From Acinetobacter brisouioides (GTDB lineage: Bacteria; Pseudomonadota; Gammaproteobacteria; Pseudomonadales; Moraxellaceae), in contig NZ_SJNX01000001.1 in assembly GCF_004331075.1 (NCBI RefSeq), positions 1 through 64,000 on the forward strand: a stretch of 64,000 bases of DNA, read 5' to 3'. Positions 17,866 through 28,506 of the stretch are shown here, piece by piece. The translations under genes were made by a program, and so were the position numbers. Position 1 is the first letter of the stretch, and each line of letters starts with the position of its first letter. The notes beneath the pieces are model-generated. The model searched no databases. It had not been told where the DNA came from and worked only from the letters and a program-made list of their open reading frames with translations.

Positions 17866-19341
17866 TTATTGGGCAGCATTAACAACTTGATATACGGCTT
17901 GTGGCATGTGAGATGCCTGAATCCCTCGCATGCCCTGTTTCGCAAGTAAATCTCCTGCCTGCGCATGCAATGTCACCACTTGATGTAAAGCAACCTGCTC
18001 ATGCAACTGTACTTTTAACCCTGCTATCATGCCTGCTAACGTATCACCCATCCCGCCTGTACCCATACCTGCATTGCCCGCAGTACACACCCAAAGCTGC
18101 TGTTTTTCCAACACTAAACTTCCTGAACCTTTGAGCAGCCATTGCCCTGAAAATTTGGCAGCCAATGCTTGAATTGCAGCCACCCGATCTTGTTCGACCT
18201 CTGCACTGCTACAACCCAACAAACGCGCAGCCTCACCAGAATGCGGCGTTAGATACATCTGTTCAGACAGTTGCATCGGCTGTTCGGCCAAGAACCATAA
18301 AGCATCTGCATCCAAAACTACTTCTAAATGCGTATGTTGTCGCAAAAGCTTAAACCATGCCTGAAACACCTGCCTTGACCAAGCATCACGCCCAAGCCCC
18401 ATACCCAAACAGACGGCATCAACAGCGTGTAAAGTTTCATCAATCTGCTCGGCAGTAAAAGCTTCAATATCTCGCACCATTACATTTGGAGCACGTGCCA
18501 GTATGGCTGCATGATGTCGCCGATGACAAATCACACTCACCTTGCCTGCACCTACTGCAAAAGCGGCTTCAGCTGCCATAATCACTGCGCCGCCCATATC
18601 AGCATGCCCACCAATCACCAACGCATGCCCATAACTGCCTTTATGCCCAAAAGCCTGTCGCGGAGGTAAATCAATGGTGGTCGGTGATAACTGCGCTAAA
18701 GCATTTAACTGTGAATCGGGTGGAATCAGGGAGAGTAATTCTACCTGCCCTGAAAATTCTTTGCCTTGCCCTGTCAACAATCCAATTTTATAACCTAAAG
18801 CAGTCAAGGTCAGATCGGCTTTAATGGCACAAGGTAAAGGCTGACCTGTATTGGCATGCAAACCACTTGGAATATCCACACTGACTTTTAGCCCAGTACA
18901 ACCATTAAACTGCTGAATGATCTGCTGCCAGTCCTGATGCAACTCACGGTTTAATCCAATACCAAACAAGGCATCGATATGAGCATCGTAGTGATCTGCT
19001 ACATTAAAATGTGTATATAGGTTTTCAACTTTATCTTGTGCATACAAAAATGCCTGTTGCAATGCTGGAGAGTCACCACGTTCAGCCGCATAAATATCAA
19101 CCTCATATCCTTGCTCTGCCAAGTAAGCAGCAATAAAATAACCATCTCCTGCATTATTGCCTGTACCACACCAGACTGCGATACGTTTTATCATCTTAGA
19201 CTGCTGTACAAAATAGCCCAGCAAGTACACATGACTCTGCCATGCAACCTGTTTCATCAAGCCCAATGCGCTATTATTCTGAGCAAACCAGCGTTGCTCC
19301 CATGCTTGAATTTCACGGCTATGGTACACTTGCTGCTGCAT
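17866..19341 (-). CDS. nnr: Bifunctional NAD(P)H-hydrate repair enzyme Nnr
   Basis: Repairs damaged NADH and NADPH: the N-terminal YjeF domain is an epimerase (GTGNNAGDGYFIAAYLAEQG near residues 55-75), and the C-terminal ribokinase-like domain is an ADP-dependent dehydratase (HKGSYGHALVIGG, then GNAGMGTGGMGDTLAGMIAG near residue 430). About 491 residues from ATG 19341. It is divergent from queG with only about 19 bases between the preferred starts, so the promoters must overlap the coding regions or the starts lie elsewhere. Confidence 0.93.
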   Translation of the reverse strand: MQQQVYHSREIQAWEQRWFAQNNSALGLMKQVAWQSHVYLLGYFVQQSKMIKRIAVWCGTGNNAGDGYFIAAYLAEQGYEVDIYAAERGDSPALQQAFLYAQDKVENLYTHFNVADHYDAHIDALFGIGLNRELHQDWQQIIQQFNGCTGLKVSVDIPSGLHANTGQPLPCAIKADLTLTALGYKIGLLTGQGKEFSGQVELLSLIPPDSQLNALAQLSPTTIDLPPRQAFGHKGSYGHALVIGGHADMGGAVIMAAEAAFAVGAGKVSVICHRRHHAAILARAPNVMVRDIEAFTAEQIDETLHAVDAVCLGMGLGRDAWSRQVFQAWFKLLRQHTHLEVVLDADALWFLAEQPMQLSEQMYLTPHSGEAARLLGCSSAEVEQDRVAAIQALAAKFSGQWLLKGSGSLVLEKQQLWVCTAGNAGMGTGGMGDTLAGMIAGLKVQLHEQVALHQVVTLHAQAGDLLAKQGMRGIQASHMPQAVYQVVNAAQ

Positions 19342-19360
19342 GTTTATTCCCCTTGTTGTT

Positions 19361-20461
19361 ATGCCGTCCACCATACCACTTCAACAATTTGATCCACAAG
19401 AATTAAAAGCATGGATTAAAGCTGAAGCTTTAGCACTTGGCTTTGCTGATTGTGTTGTTGCAAAACCCGCTCACCAAGACAAAGAAATGCCACGGTTTTT
19501 AGAGTATCTGGAGCGTGGTTATCATGCGGATATGCACTATTTAAACGACAATTTAGATAAACGCGCCGACCCGACCTTATTGGTACCTGGTACGCAAAGC
19601 ATTATTTGTGTACGCATGAATTATTTGGTTGAAACCCCAAAACCTCGCTATGTGCCATTTGCACCAAACAATGCAATCATCGCCCGTTACGCCCGTGGGC
19701 GCGATTACCATAAAGTCATGCGTGGACGACTCAAGACTTTGGCACAAAAAATCCGTGAGCGTGTTGGTGACTTTGAAGCCCGGCCTTTTGCCGACTCGGC
19801 CCCTATTTTTGAAAAAGCTATTCATGAAAGTGCGGGTATGGGCTGGACGGGCAAACATACACTCCTCATTCAAAAAAAATCAGGGTCTTTTTTTGTTTTG
19901 GGCGAGTTATTCACTTCGCTCGACTTACCTGCCGATTCACCGACAACTGCGCACTGTGGTTCATGCTCAGCGTGTATAGATATTTGCCCAACACAAGCCA
20001 TTGTTGAACCTTATATGCTCGATGCGCGCCGTTGTATTGCTTATTTAACCATTGAGTATAAAGGGATTATTCCTGAAGAATTTCGTGAAGGCATTGGTAA
20101 CCGTATTTTTGGTTGCGATGACTGTCAACTCATTTGCCCGTGGAATAGCTTTGCGAAAGTCACCCCGATTGAAGACTTTCATCCACGTCACGGATTAGAT
20201 CACGCTTCTTTACTCGACCTCTGGACATGGAATGAAACCACATTTTTACAATGCACAGAAGGTAGCCCTATTCGGCGGACAGGATTCCAAAGTTTTAAAC
20301 GTAATGTGGCGATTGGTTTAGGTAACGCTCCTTATCATTCTGAAATTATTAAAGCTTTAGAACAAGGCAAAAACCTGCATGATGAAATTGTCAATTTACA
20401 TATCGACTGGGCGATTCAGCAACAACTTAAAAAAGCTACTTCAACGCATTTTTTTAAATAA
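19361..20461 (+). CDS. queG: Epoxyqueuosine reductase QueG
   Basis: Last step of queuosine tRNA modification: reduction of epoxyqueuosine, using cobalamin and two [4Fe-4S] clusters. The cluster cysteines are seen in CGSCSACIDICPTQAI (near residues 200-215), RRCIAYLTIEYKG and FGCDDCQLICPWN (near 255). 366 residues from the ATG at 19361; an in-frame ATG at 19340 would add seven residues but would overlap the nnr start. Neither start has a clear ribosome-binding site. Confidence 0.93.
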   Translation: MPSTIPLQQFDPQELKAWIKAEALALGFADCVVAKPAHQDKEMPRFLEYLERGYHADMHYLNDNLDKRADPTLLVPGTQSIICVRMNYLVETPKPRYVPFAPNNAIIARYARGRDYHKVMRGRLKTLAQKIRERVGDFEARPFADSAPIFEKAIHESAGMGWTGKHTLLIQKKSGSFFVLGELFTSLDLPADSPTTAHCGSCSACIDICPTQAIVEPYMLDARRCIAYLTIEYKGIIPEEFREGIGNRIFGCDDCQLICPWNSFAKVTPIEDFHPRHGLDHASLLDLWTWNETTFLQCTEGSPIRRTGFQSFKRNVAIGLGNAPYHSEIIKALEQGKNLHDEIVNLHIDWAIQQQLKKATSTHFFK

Positions 20462-20627
20462 CAAAATATAAGATGAATAAACTCCCTCATTCCAGATTGA
20501 ATTATTTTTCACCAAAATAAAAAATCCAACAGGTAAATTCGAGGTTTTTGCAATGATCTTGCAATCAATCGCTTTAAATTCACAAAAGATAAGCAATCAA
20601 ATTTTTTAACAAATTTTGGAAAGTTTT

Positions 20628-20688
20628 GCCCTGTTGTTTTTATATGAACGAGTTAATATCATGCTATTAACTTGATGCACAACAGGGC
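20628..20688 (+). promoter_or_regulatory. Nested inverted repeat over the bioB leader
   Basis: The outer arms GCCCTGTTGT (20628-20637) and ACAACAGGGC (20679-20688) are perfectly complementary. Inside them lies a second perfect pair, AGTTAATA (20651-20658) and TATTAACT (20665-20672). The right outer arm includes the AGGG ribosome-binding site of bioB. As RNA this would fold into a hairpin with an internal loop that hides the site; as DNA the inner palindrome could be a repressor operator. Which one applies cannot be told from sequence. Confidence 0.6.
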
Positions 20689-20692
20689 GATT

Positions 20693-21688
20693 ATGCACGT
20701 GAGAAACGATTGGACTCGTGAAGAAATCCAAAAGCTATATGAACAACCTTTTCTAGACTTGGTGTTTGAAGCTCAGCGTGTTCACCGCGAGAATTTTTCT
20801 GCCAATACTATTCAAGTCAGCACGTTACTTTCAATTAAAACAGGGAAATGCCCTGAAGACTGTAAATACTGCTCTCAGTCTGCACATTATGACTCTAAAT
20901 TAGAAGCCGAAAAACGTATTACTGTTGATAAAGTGATTGCTGAAGCTAAAGAAGCTAAAGAATCAGGTTCTTCACGTTTTTGTATGGGCGCAGCATGGCG
21001 TAACCCGCATGAACGTGACATGCCTTATGTGTTAGAAATGGTTAAAGAAGTGAAAGCGCTTGGCATGGAAACATGTATGACTTTGGGTATGCTCAACCAG
21101 TCACAAGCTGAACGCTTACGAGATGCAGGTTTAGACTACTATAACCACAACCTGGACACATCTCGCGAATACTATAGCAACATCATCAGTACACGTACCT
21201 TTGATGACCGCCTCAACACGTTAGACCATGTGCGTAACGCAGGCTTAAAAGTATGTAGTGGTGGTATCGTTGGTCTAGGCGAACAAAAACAAGACCGTAT
21301 TGGTTTGCTGCATGAATTAGCAACACTGCCAATTCACCCTGAATCTGTGCCAATCAACATGCTTGTCCCAATTGAAGGCACACCACTTGAAGAAGTGGAA
21401 AAACTTGAAGTGACTGAGTGGATTCGTACCATTGCTGTTGCACGTATTATTATGCCAAAAAGCTATATTCGTCTATCGGCAGGTCGTGAGTCATTATCAG
21501 ACACTGACCAAGCAATGGCATTTATGGCAGGTGCAAACTCGCTATTTTCTGGTGAGAAACTACTGACCACACCAAACGCAGGTGAAGGTCGCGACAAGGT
21601 ACTGTTTAATAAACTTGGTTTAGTTGCTGAAAAACCAAAACTGAGCGCGGCAGAACTTTCTGTAGATGCAATGACTGAATCAGCTTAA
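20693..21688 (+). CDS. bioB: Biotin synthase BioB
   Basis: Radical-SAM enzyme that inserts sulfur into dethiobiotin. The CPEDCKYC motif (CxxxCxxC, near residue 48) binds the SAM-linked [4Fe-4S] cluster. [23 protein letters not shown] and the conserved IRLSAGRES near residue 255 (with the Arg that ligates the [2Fe-2S] cluster) are intact. 331 residues from ATG 20693, chosen for the AGGG six to nine bases upstream; an ATG at 20675 is possible. It stands alone, apart from other bio genes. Confidence 0.96.
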   Translation: MHVRNDWTREEIQKLYEQPFLDLVFEAQRVHRENFSANTIQVSTLLSIKTGKCPEDCKYCSQSAHYDSKLEAEKRITVDKVIAEAKEAKESGSSRFCMGAAWRNPHERDMPYVLEMVKEVKALGMETCMTLGMLNQSQAERLRDAGLDYYNHNLDTSREYYSNIISTRTFDDRLNTLDHVRNAGLKVCSGGIVGLGEQKQDRIGLLHELATLPIHPESVPINMLVPIEGTPLEEVEKLEVTEWIRTIAVARIIMPKSYIRLSAGRESLSDTDQAMAFMAGANSLFSGEKLLTTPNAGEGRDKVLFNKLGLVAEKPKLSAAELSVDAMTESA

Positions 21689-21705
21689 AATTAAAAGCTA
21701 ATTTC

Positions 21706-21741
21706 AAGAGGCGGTTTATACATATAAATCGCCTCTTTTTT
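21706..21741 (+). terminator. Rho-independent terminator of bioB
   Basis: A 15-base stem (AAGAGGCGGTTTATA against TATAAATCGCCTCTT, one G-T pair) followed by a run of T, 17 bases after the bioB stop. Confidence 0.88.
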
Positions 21742-21748
21742 TCATGTT

Positions 21749-21958
21749 TCAGGAAGTCACTAAAATTCCATACTTTGCTGTTAAATACATTCCTAGACGA
21801 ATCTGATCAACACCTGCTGCATGCGTCACGGTCAGTTCTTGCTGTTGAACATCAAAATGTAATTCATCAAAACAATCCTGATGCTGCAACAACCACAGCA
21901 TTGTATCCGCAATATTTTCATCGACAATATATGTTTCTGCCTGAAAATCTTTCATCAT
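21749..21958 (-). CDS. Small acidic protein, 69 residues, unknown
   Basis: A compact acidic protein (MKDFQAETYIVDENIADT..., ending YLTAKYGILVTS) with a predicted mix of helix and strand (ELHFDVQQQELTVTH). No membrane segment, signal or known motif. It converges on bioB beyond that gene's terminator. Its balanced, non-AT-biased composition suggests a real gene. I do not recognise the family. Confidence 0.6.
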   Translation of the reverse strand: MMKDFQAETYIVDENIADTMLWLLQHQDCFDELHFDVQQQELTVTHAAGVDQIRLGMYLTAKYGILVTS

Positions 21959-22041
21959 TTTTCTCTTTCACCCTACAACTACAGCCTATTTTAGCTGATG
22001 ATTCTCACAAGAAATTAATCTCATTTTTTTAATTATTGCAC

Positions 22042-22072
22042 ATAAAAAAACACCATCAGTAAAGATGGCGTT
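22042..22072 (-). terminator. Minus-strand terminator without an assigned gene
   Basis: AACGCCATC / GATGGTGTT stem (one G-T pair), six-base loop and a run of seven T on the minus strand. A transcript would have to arrive from above 22072, where only the doubtful ORF at 22119-22313 lies. It also suits the 3' end of a small RNA. Confidence 0.6.
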
Positions 22073-22932
22073 GGAAAACTGGTATAATCTTAAACATGCA
22101 TTTCATATACATCTTAAATTATATTAACACTTTAATTTTAAATATATTTTTAACAAAATATCGGTATACATAAAAGTAGCATGGGTTTTTTATAAAAACA
22201 ATACAACTAAATAATAAAATTAAAACAATGAATATCCAAACATATCTTTTTAATGATTTACAAACAATCATATTAAAAATAAGGTATTGTTTATAAAGCA
22301 TTAAATTAATCAAATAAAAATAAATTATTAGTCACCAGTATTCTTTTCATCTTTGTAACAAAAAACATTATTTTTCTTACTGAATCAGCAACATATCATG
22401 ACAATATCAAATCAAACTATTAGTGATAAAAAATATCCAACTATGTATCTAAAACCTCTTTCATCAATCCAGTTTATTTCTCTTGTGCTTGATTGAAATA
22501 TATTTTTCTTGTGCTCCACGAGCAAAAACAAAAAAATTTCAATCAATTATGAAAGAAACATATAAATTATTTTCATAGAAAAAATATTATAGATAACAGC
22601 ATAATTAAACTCTTTTAATCATTTTATTGCTTGTATTTTCTCCATAAAAATTCCATCAAAGTGATAATGCCTATCAGTCAAGAAATAGAATACCATTTTC
22701 TTTTTTAATTTATGGTGTTATGCAATTCATACAAGCTTCATCTACAAGTTATCTTTTAAATAAAGAGGCTTTCAATGATATAAATGAAGAAAATTACCGA
22801 GTTTTGCGGCGAAGGATGATGCCACCCTACAATATATTTTTCTTGCATGGTTTCTTTTGTTATGGGGAAAAGCCCAAGATAGTTTTATTGCAAAAATATG
22901 ATTTATATTAGAAACTTATATTCAATCTCACC

Positions 22933-22966
22933 AAAAAATTAAGGAGATCATCTAGAATCTCCTTAA
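22933..22966 (-). terminator. Terminator of the obg-proB unit
   Basis: TTAAGGAGAT (22939-22948) and ATCTCCTTAA (22957-22966) pair perfectly; on the minus strand the hairpin is followed by a run of T. It lies about 45 bases after the proB stop. Confidence 0.82.
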
Positions 22967-23009
22967 CTGATTAGTATTCACCAAAGTGAATTTCTTTAGC
23001 AATAATAGA

Positions 23010-24143
23010 CTAATAAATCGCCATGTGATTGCGATGAATCATTTCCAAAGAGCGTGCTTCACCTAAGACTTGGAAAACCTTATCCGATGCCAACCCTTTG
23101 ACAATATCCGCGGAACGAGAGCTAAAATTCACACGCCCTACAGCAACACGCTGTCCATTCGTATCGACACATTCAACCACGTCGCCGCGATCAAAATGCC
23201 CTTCCACAACTTTCACACCCACAGGCAATAGGCTACGATGTTTCTTTTTAATCGCTTCAACTGCCCCATCATCGATAACCAGACGGCCAGCTGTTTGCAA
23301 ATGTGCAGCAAGCCATTGTTGATGAGCCGTCATGCGATCATTGTCTGTCACAAACAATGTTCCGAGCATTTCACCTGACATTAAACGCGACAACACCAAA
23401 TCACTATCGCCACTCGCAATCAGAGTTGGACAACCTGATTTTGCTGCCAGACGTGCTGCTCGAACTTTAGTGACCATACCACCACGCCCAAGCAGACCAC
23501 CACCACCTGCCATTTCAAACAATGTTTCATCTAACGCACGCACGCTCGACAACAATTTGGCATTTGGATTGGAACGTGGATCAGCATCAAACATCCCTTG
23601 CTGATCGGTCAGAATAATTAACAAGTCAGCATGTACCTGACCTGCAACCATTGCAGCCAAAGTATCGTTATCACCAAAACGAATTTCGTCCGTCGATACC
23701 GTGTCATTTTCATTGATCACGGGAATGACATGCCATTCAATCAAGTGTTGCAACGCATCACATGAGTTTAAGTAACGCCGGCGATCGGCCAAGTCATCGT
23801 GAGTTAAAAGAACCTGTGCGGTCTGAATCTGATGTTTTTCGAGAACACTTGACCAAGTCTGAATCAAGCCCATCTGCCCAATCGCAGCACAGGCCTGTAG
23901 ACTTGGCAAATCTGTGGGTCGTGCGGCAAGTTTCATACGTACCATGCCTTCTGCTACAGCGCCAGATGAAACCAGAATGATTTCATGCCCAGAACGATGC
24001 AAATCGGCAATTTGACTTGCCCAATGAGAAATTGCATCGAGGTCTAAGCCCTGACCGTTTGCTGTAAGTAAAGAAGAGCCGATTTTCACAACGATACGTT
24101 TACAGCCGTTTAGCTGACGTTGCCCATTCACCACTTCAATCAT
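23010..24143 (-). CDS. proB: Glutamate 5-kinase ProB
   Basis: First enzyme of proline synthesis: phosphorylates glutamate. 377 residues with an amino-acid kinase domain ([17 protein letters not shown] near residue 18; [12 protein letters not shown] near 57; [27 protein letters not shown] near 140-165; [15 protein letters not shown]) and a C-terminal PUA domain from about residue 285. The downstream gene of the obg-proB pair, with 17 bases between them. proA is not in the window. Feedback by proline is expected from the family. Confidence 0.96.
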   Translation of the reverse strand: MIEVVNGQRQLNGCKRIVVKIGSSLLTANGQGLDLDAISHWASQIADLHRSGHEIILVSSGAVAEGMVRMKLAARPTDLPSLQACAAIGQMGLIQTWSSVLEKHQIQTAQVLLTHDDLADRRRYLNSCDALQHLIEWHVIPVINENDTVSTDEIRFGDNDTLAAMVAGQVHADLLIILTDQQGMFDADPRSNPNAKLLSSVRALDETLFEMAGGGGLLGRGGMVTKVRAARLAAKSGCPTLIASGDSDLVLSRLMSGEMLGTLFVTDNDRMTAHQQWLAAHLQTAGRLVIDDGAVEAIKKKHRSLLPVGVKVVEGHFDRGDVVECVDTNGQRVAVGRVNFSSRSADIVKGLASDKVFQVLGEARSLEMIHRNHMAIY

Positions 24144-24160
24144 TATGTCCTCAGTCGTAC

Positions 24161-25450
<1,290 letters not shown>

Positions 25451-25466
25451 TTATCGTTATTACAAC

Positions 25467-25829
25467 TCAAATTTTCTTATGTTGAAGAATAAATTCAAGA
25501 TTTTGCTCAATCCACTCGACTAGTTGGATAATTTGCTGTGCGGCCAGTTCTCCAAGTTCTGTTAGCTGATACTCCACCCTTGGCGGAACTTCGGGATAGG
25601 CTGTTCGACTGACAAAACCATCTTTTTCCAAAATTTTGAGCGTTTGGGTCAGCATTTTTTCACTAACACCATCAATTCTCTTTCTAAGCTGACTAAAGCG
25701 CTGCACCCCTTCGCTTAAACAACGCAGCACCAATACAGCCCATTTGCTGGTGAGATGTTCCAAAATTTCTCGTGATGGACACTGACTGGATAAAACATAA
25801 CCCATTAGATTTTGATCTGTCTGTTTCAT
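25467..25829 (-). CDS. HxlR-family transcriptional regulator (YtfH/QorR-like)
   Basis: A 120-residue winged helix-turn-helix protein. CPSREILEHLTSKWAVLVLRCLSEG, FSQLRKRIDGVSEKMLTQTLK and the EYQLTELG block define the HxlR family. Many members are redox- or aldehyde-responsive repressors. Two cysteines (one in CPSRE near residue 17, one in VLRCLSEG near 38) could be sensor thiols. Divergent from an NmrA-like reductase, the same layout as E. coli ytfH/ytfG, so that gene is the likely target. Confidence 0.87.
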   Translation of the reverse strand: MKQTDQNLMGYVLSSQCPSREILEHLTSKWAVLVLRCLSEGVQRFSQLRKRIDGVSEKMLTQTLKILEKDGFVSRTAYPEVPPRVEYQLTELGELAAQQIIQLVEWIEQNLEFILQHKKI

Positions 25830-25856
25830 AGCAAAAATCTTACCTCGACATCACTA

Positions 25857-25891
25857 ACTTACTTTTAGGTGTGTACTTACTTTTAGTAAGT
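25857..25891. promoter_or_regulatory. Probable HxlR operator
   Basis: ACTTACTTTTAG occurs twice (25857-25868 and 25875-25886), 18 bases apart, and the second copy is part of a palindrome CTTACTTTTAGTAAG (25877-25891). It sits in the divergent spacer between the HxlR gene and the reductase. Binding by the neighbouring regulator is inferred. Confidence 0.65.
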
Positions 25892-25951
25892 TTTGGAATT
25901 AAGATCATATCACAAAATAGATTACAGAATACTCAACGTCAGGAGTTCACT

Positions 25952-26806
25952 ATGAAAATTGCAATTACAGGTGCAACAGGTCAGCTTGGAGAATGTGTCA
26001 TTCAGTTTTTATTACACAGCCAAGCCCCAGAAAATATTGTGGCTTTGGTGCGCAATCAAGATAAAGCTCTACACTTCACACAACAAGGAATTGACGTTCG
26101 TTATTTTAATTATGATGAACCTGCCTCTTTAACGCCTGCACTTCAAGGCATCGACAAATTACTTTTAATTTCAGCCAATGAAGTCGGCCGTCGCACACCA
26201 CAACATCAAGCTGTGATTGAAGCAGCCAAACACGTTCAAGTGAAGCATATCGTCTATACCAGTTTATTGAACGCCGAACATTCGCTATTGTCTTTAGCAA
26301 AAGAACATCAAGAAACTGAAGCTTTAATCAAACAAAGTGGTTTAAATTACACCTTCTTGCGTAACAATTGGTACAGTGAAAATTATTTAGCGACTTTGCC
26401 ACAAATTATTGAGCAAGGTGTTTTATATGGAGCAGCGGGTGAAGGTAAAATTAGCTCAGCCTCACGTCAAGATTATGCCGAAGCCGCAGCTAAAGTGCTT
26501 AGCAGTTCAGGGCATGAACAGAAAGTTTATGAGCTGGCGGGTTCAAGTAGTTTTACCCTTTCAGATCTAGCACACACTATAACTCAAATCGCAGGGAAAA
26601 CAGTACGCTACCAAAATCTGGGCACTCAAGAATATACTGAAGCCTTGCTTGCGGCTGGACTACCCGAAGGTTTAGTGGATGTGATTGTCGATGCCGATAT
26701 ACAAGCAGCGAAAGGTGCAATGTATAGTGAATCAAAAGACCTAGAACACCTGATAGGTCATGCAAACACTGATATTAAATCCCAAATCGAACAACTGATC
26801 ACCTAA
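25952..26806 (+). CDS. NmrA-like NAD(P)H:quinone oxidoreductase (QorB/YtfG type)
   Basis: An atypical short-chain reductase of 284 residues. The Rossmann motif ITGATGQLGECV at the N-terminus binds NAD(P)H; HIVYTSLLNAEHS and YTFLRNNWYSENYLATLP are typical of the QorB/YtfG branch, which reduces quinones. The ATG at 25952 has AGGAG upstream. Earlier in-frame codons are unlikely because they fall in the operator region. Probably repressed by the divergent HxlR protein until an oxidant or electrophile is present. Confidence 0.85.
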   Translation: MKIAITGATGQLGECVIQFLLHSQAPENIVALVRNQDKALHFTQQGIDVRYFNYDEPASLTPALQGIDKLLLISANEVGRRTPQHQAVIEAAKHVQVKHIVYTSLLNAEHSLLSLAKEHQETEALIKQSGLNYTFLRNNWYSENYLATLPQIIEQGVLYGAAGEGKISSASRQDYAEAAAKVLSSSGHEQKVYELAGSSSFTLSDLAHTITQIAGKTVRYQNLGTQEYTEALLAAGLPEGLVDVIVDADIQAAKGAMYSESKDLEHLIGHANTDIKSQIEQLIT

Positions 26807-26817
26807 AACCGAAAATG

Positions 26818-26848
26818 AAAAAACCCAGTCTTTTGACTGGGTTTTTTC
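26818..26848 (+). terminator. Terminator between the reductase and GAPDH
   Basis: Perfect stem AAAAAACCCAGTC / GACTGGGTTTTTT with a TTTT loop as written. It lies between convergent genes and works in both directions. Confidence 0.88.
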
Positions 26849-26865
26849 TAGAGAAACAACAGCAA

Positions 26866-28323
26866 TTAAGCTTGAGTTGTACTCGGAACTTTAGGGTAGC
26901 TGATGCCACTCATTTGTTCAGCAATACGTAACACTTGGCAGCTATAACCTACTTCGTTGTCATACCATACATAAGCAGTTAAACGGTTGCCAGAAACGAT
27001 TGTTGCTTGCGCATCAAAAATACCTGCGCTGCGTGAACCGATAAAGTCGCTTGAAACCACTTCAGTCGAGTTGGTATAACCAATTTGACCTTGTAGGTTT
27101 GAATTGATTGAAATTTGGCGAACATATTCGTTCACTTCGTCACGATCAATTTCTTTATCTAACGTCAAGTTCAAGATTGCTAAAGATACGTTTGGTGTTG
27201 GAACGCGTACTGAGTTACCAGTCAATTTACCTTTCAATGCAGGCAATGCTTTCGCAACTGCTTTTGCTGCACCTGTTTCAGTAATAACCATGTTCAGTGT
27301 CGCAGCACGACCACGGCGATCTGCTTTATGATAGTTATCAATCAAGTTTTGGTCATTGGTAAATGAGTGAACAGTTTCAACGTGACCATTAAGAACTTTA
27401 TATTTGTCGTCTAATACTTTCAACAATGGTGTGATCGCATTCGTCGTACAGCTTGCAGCAGAGATGATTTTATCTTCATCCAAGATGTCTGCCTGGTTTA
27501 CACCAAACACCACGTTTTTCATCTCGCCTTTACTTGGTGCAGTCAATACAACACGTGCAACACCTGGACATTTCAAGTGTTGAGCAAGGCCTTCTGCATC
27601 ACGCCATTTACCTGTATTGTCAATCAACAATGCATTTTCAATGCCGTATTGTGTGTAATCAACTTCTGATGGATTAGATGCATAAATTACTTTAATGAAG
27701 TTACCGTTAGCAATGATTGCTTCGTTTTCTTCATCAATTGAAATTGTGCCAGCAAAAGAACCATGAATTGAATCGCGACGTAACAAAGATGCACGTTTTG
27801 CTAAATCACCATCTGAAGTTTTACGTACAACAATAGCTTTTATGCTTAAACCACGACCAATACCTGTTTGTTCGATGATTAAGCGTGCCAAGATACGACC
27901 GATGCGACCAAAACCATAAAGAACAACATCTTTAGGTTCAACTTCAGTAGCGCGGTTTTGAATTGCTTGTACAGCATTTGCAACAAAGGCGTCTACATCG
28001 CCACCTTTTTCTTTGTATTCTACAGCAAGTTTACCAAGGTCAACTTCAGCAGAACCAATATTGTCGATTTTTGCTAATGCTTCTAAAATCGGGAAAGTAT
28101 TAACAACAGACAATTCAACATCTACAATACGAGTGCGACGATGTGCTTTTAAGATCTGAATCACTGAACGGTTAACTAAAGCGCGACCGTAAACAGAAGT
28201 GACGATGTTTTTTTGACGGTATAATTGACCGATCAAAACAATCATTTGCTCTGCGATTTCTTCGCGGTTCTTCCAGCGACCCTGATGTTCTGCATGTAGA
28301 GCGACAATCGTTTCTTTGCTCAC
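26866..28323 (-). CDS. gap: Glyceraldehyde-3-phosphate dehydrogenase, long form
   Basis: 485 residues, about 150 more than standard GAPDH. Residues 1-130 form an extra, mostly helical N-terminal part that does not match the NAD fold. The Rossmann motif YGFGRIGR is at about 136-143, the catalytic Cys in SAASCTTNA is Cys292, and HSFTNDQNLID, DRRGRAA and WYDNEVGYS close the catalytic domain. Acinetobacter lacks a classical complete glycolysis, so this enzyme probably serves gluconeogenesis. What the extra domain does is unknown. Confidence 0.9.
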   Translation of the reverse strand: MSKETIVALHAEHQGRWKNREEIAEQMIVLIGQLYRQKNIVTSVYGRALVNRSVIQILKAHRRTRIVDVELSVVNTFPILEALAKIDNIGSAEVDLGKLAVEYKEKGGDVDAFVANAVQAIQNRATEVEPKDVVLYGFGRIGRILARLIIEQTGIGRGLSIKAIVVRKTSDGDLAKRASLLRRDSIHGSFAGTISIDEENEAIIANGNFIKVIYASNPSEVDYTQYGIENALLIDNTGKWRDAEGLAQHLKCPGVARVVLTAPSKGEMKNVVFGVNQADILDEDKIISAASCTTNAITPLLKVLDDKYKVLNGHVETVHSFTNDQNLIDNYHKADRRGRAATLNMVITETGAAKAVAKALPALKGKLTGNSVRVPTPNVSLAILNLTLDKEIDRDEVNEYVRQISINSNLQGQIGYTNSTEVVSSDFIGSRSAGIFDAQATIVSGNRLTAYVWYDNEVGYSCQVLRIAEQMSGISYPKVPSTTQA

Positions 28324-28506
28324 AAGTACGTCCTCAAATTATAGAAGTGTTTATCGCGAATAATTTTAAAGGAAAACGGAGCAAGTTTAAATTAAAATAA
28401 CGATAGTATTATCACAAAAAGATTATACTATCGTCATATTCATAAAAAAATATTATGTATTTACAAAAAAAATGAATATAAAACTCATCCAATTAGTTGA
28501 ATTTAA

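Larger units (their letters stand above)
21959..23009. other. AT-rich 1-kb stretch without a convincing gene
   Basis: A very AT-rich stretch between the 69-residue ORF and proB. It contains a minus-strand terminator-like hairpin (22042-22072) with no obvious gene feeding it, a direct repeat TCTTGTGCT at 22481-22489 and 22507-22515, and two weak ORFs: 22119-22313 on the minus strand (64 residues, one hydrophobic segment) and 22720-22911 on the plus strand (63 residues). Both ORFs have the biased composition expected of AT-rich noncoding DNA. It may be the scar of a lost gene or hold a small RNA. Confidence 0.5.

Noticed and set aside
22119..22313. 64-residue membrane-like ORF on the minus strand
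   Set aside because: Its Ile/Lys/Phe/Tyr-heavy composition is what AT-rich noncoding DNA gives, and no ribosome-binding site is clear. Kept only as part of the gap description.
22720..22911. 63-residue ORF on the plus strand
   Set aside because: No family resemblance, biased composition and no terminator on its strand that fits; weak evidence.
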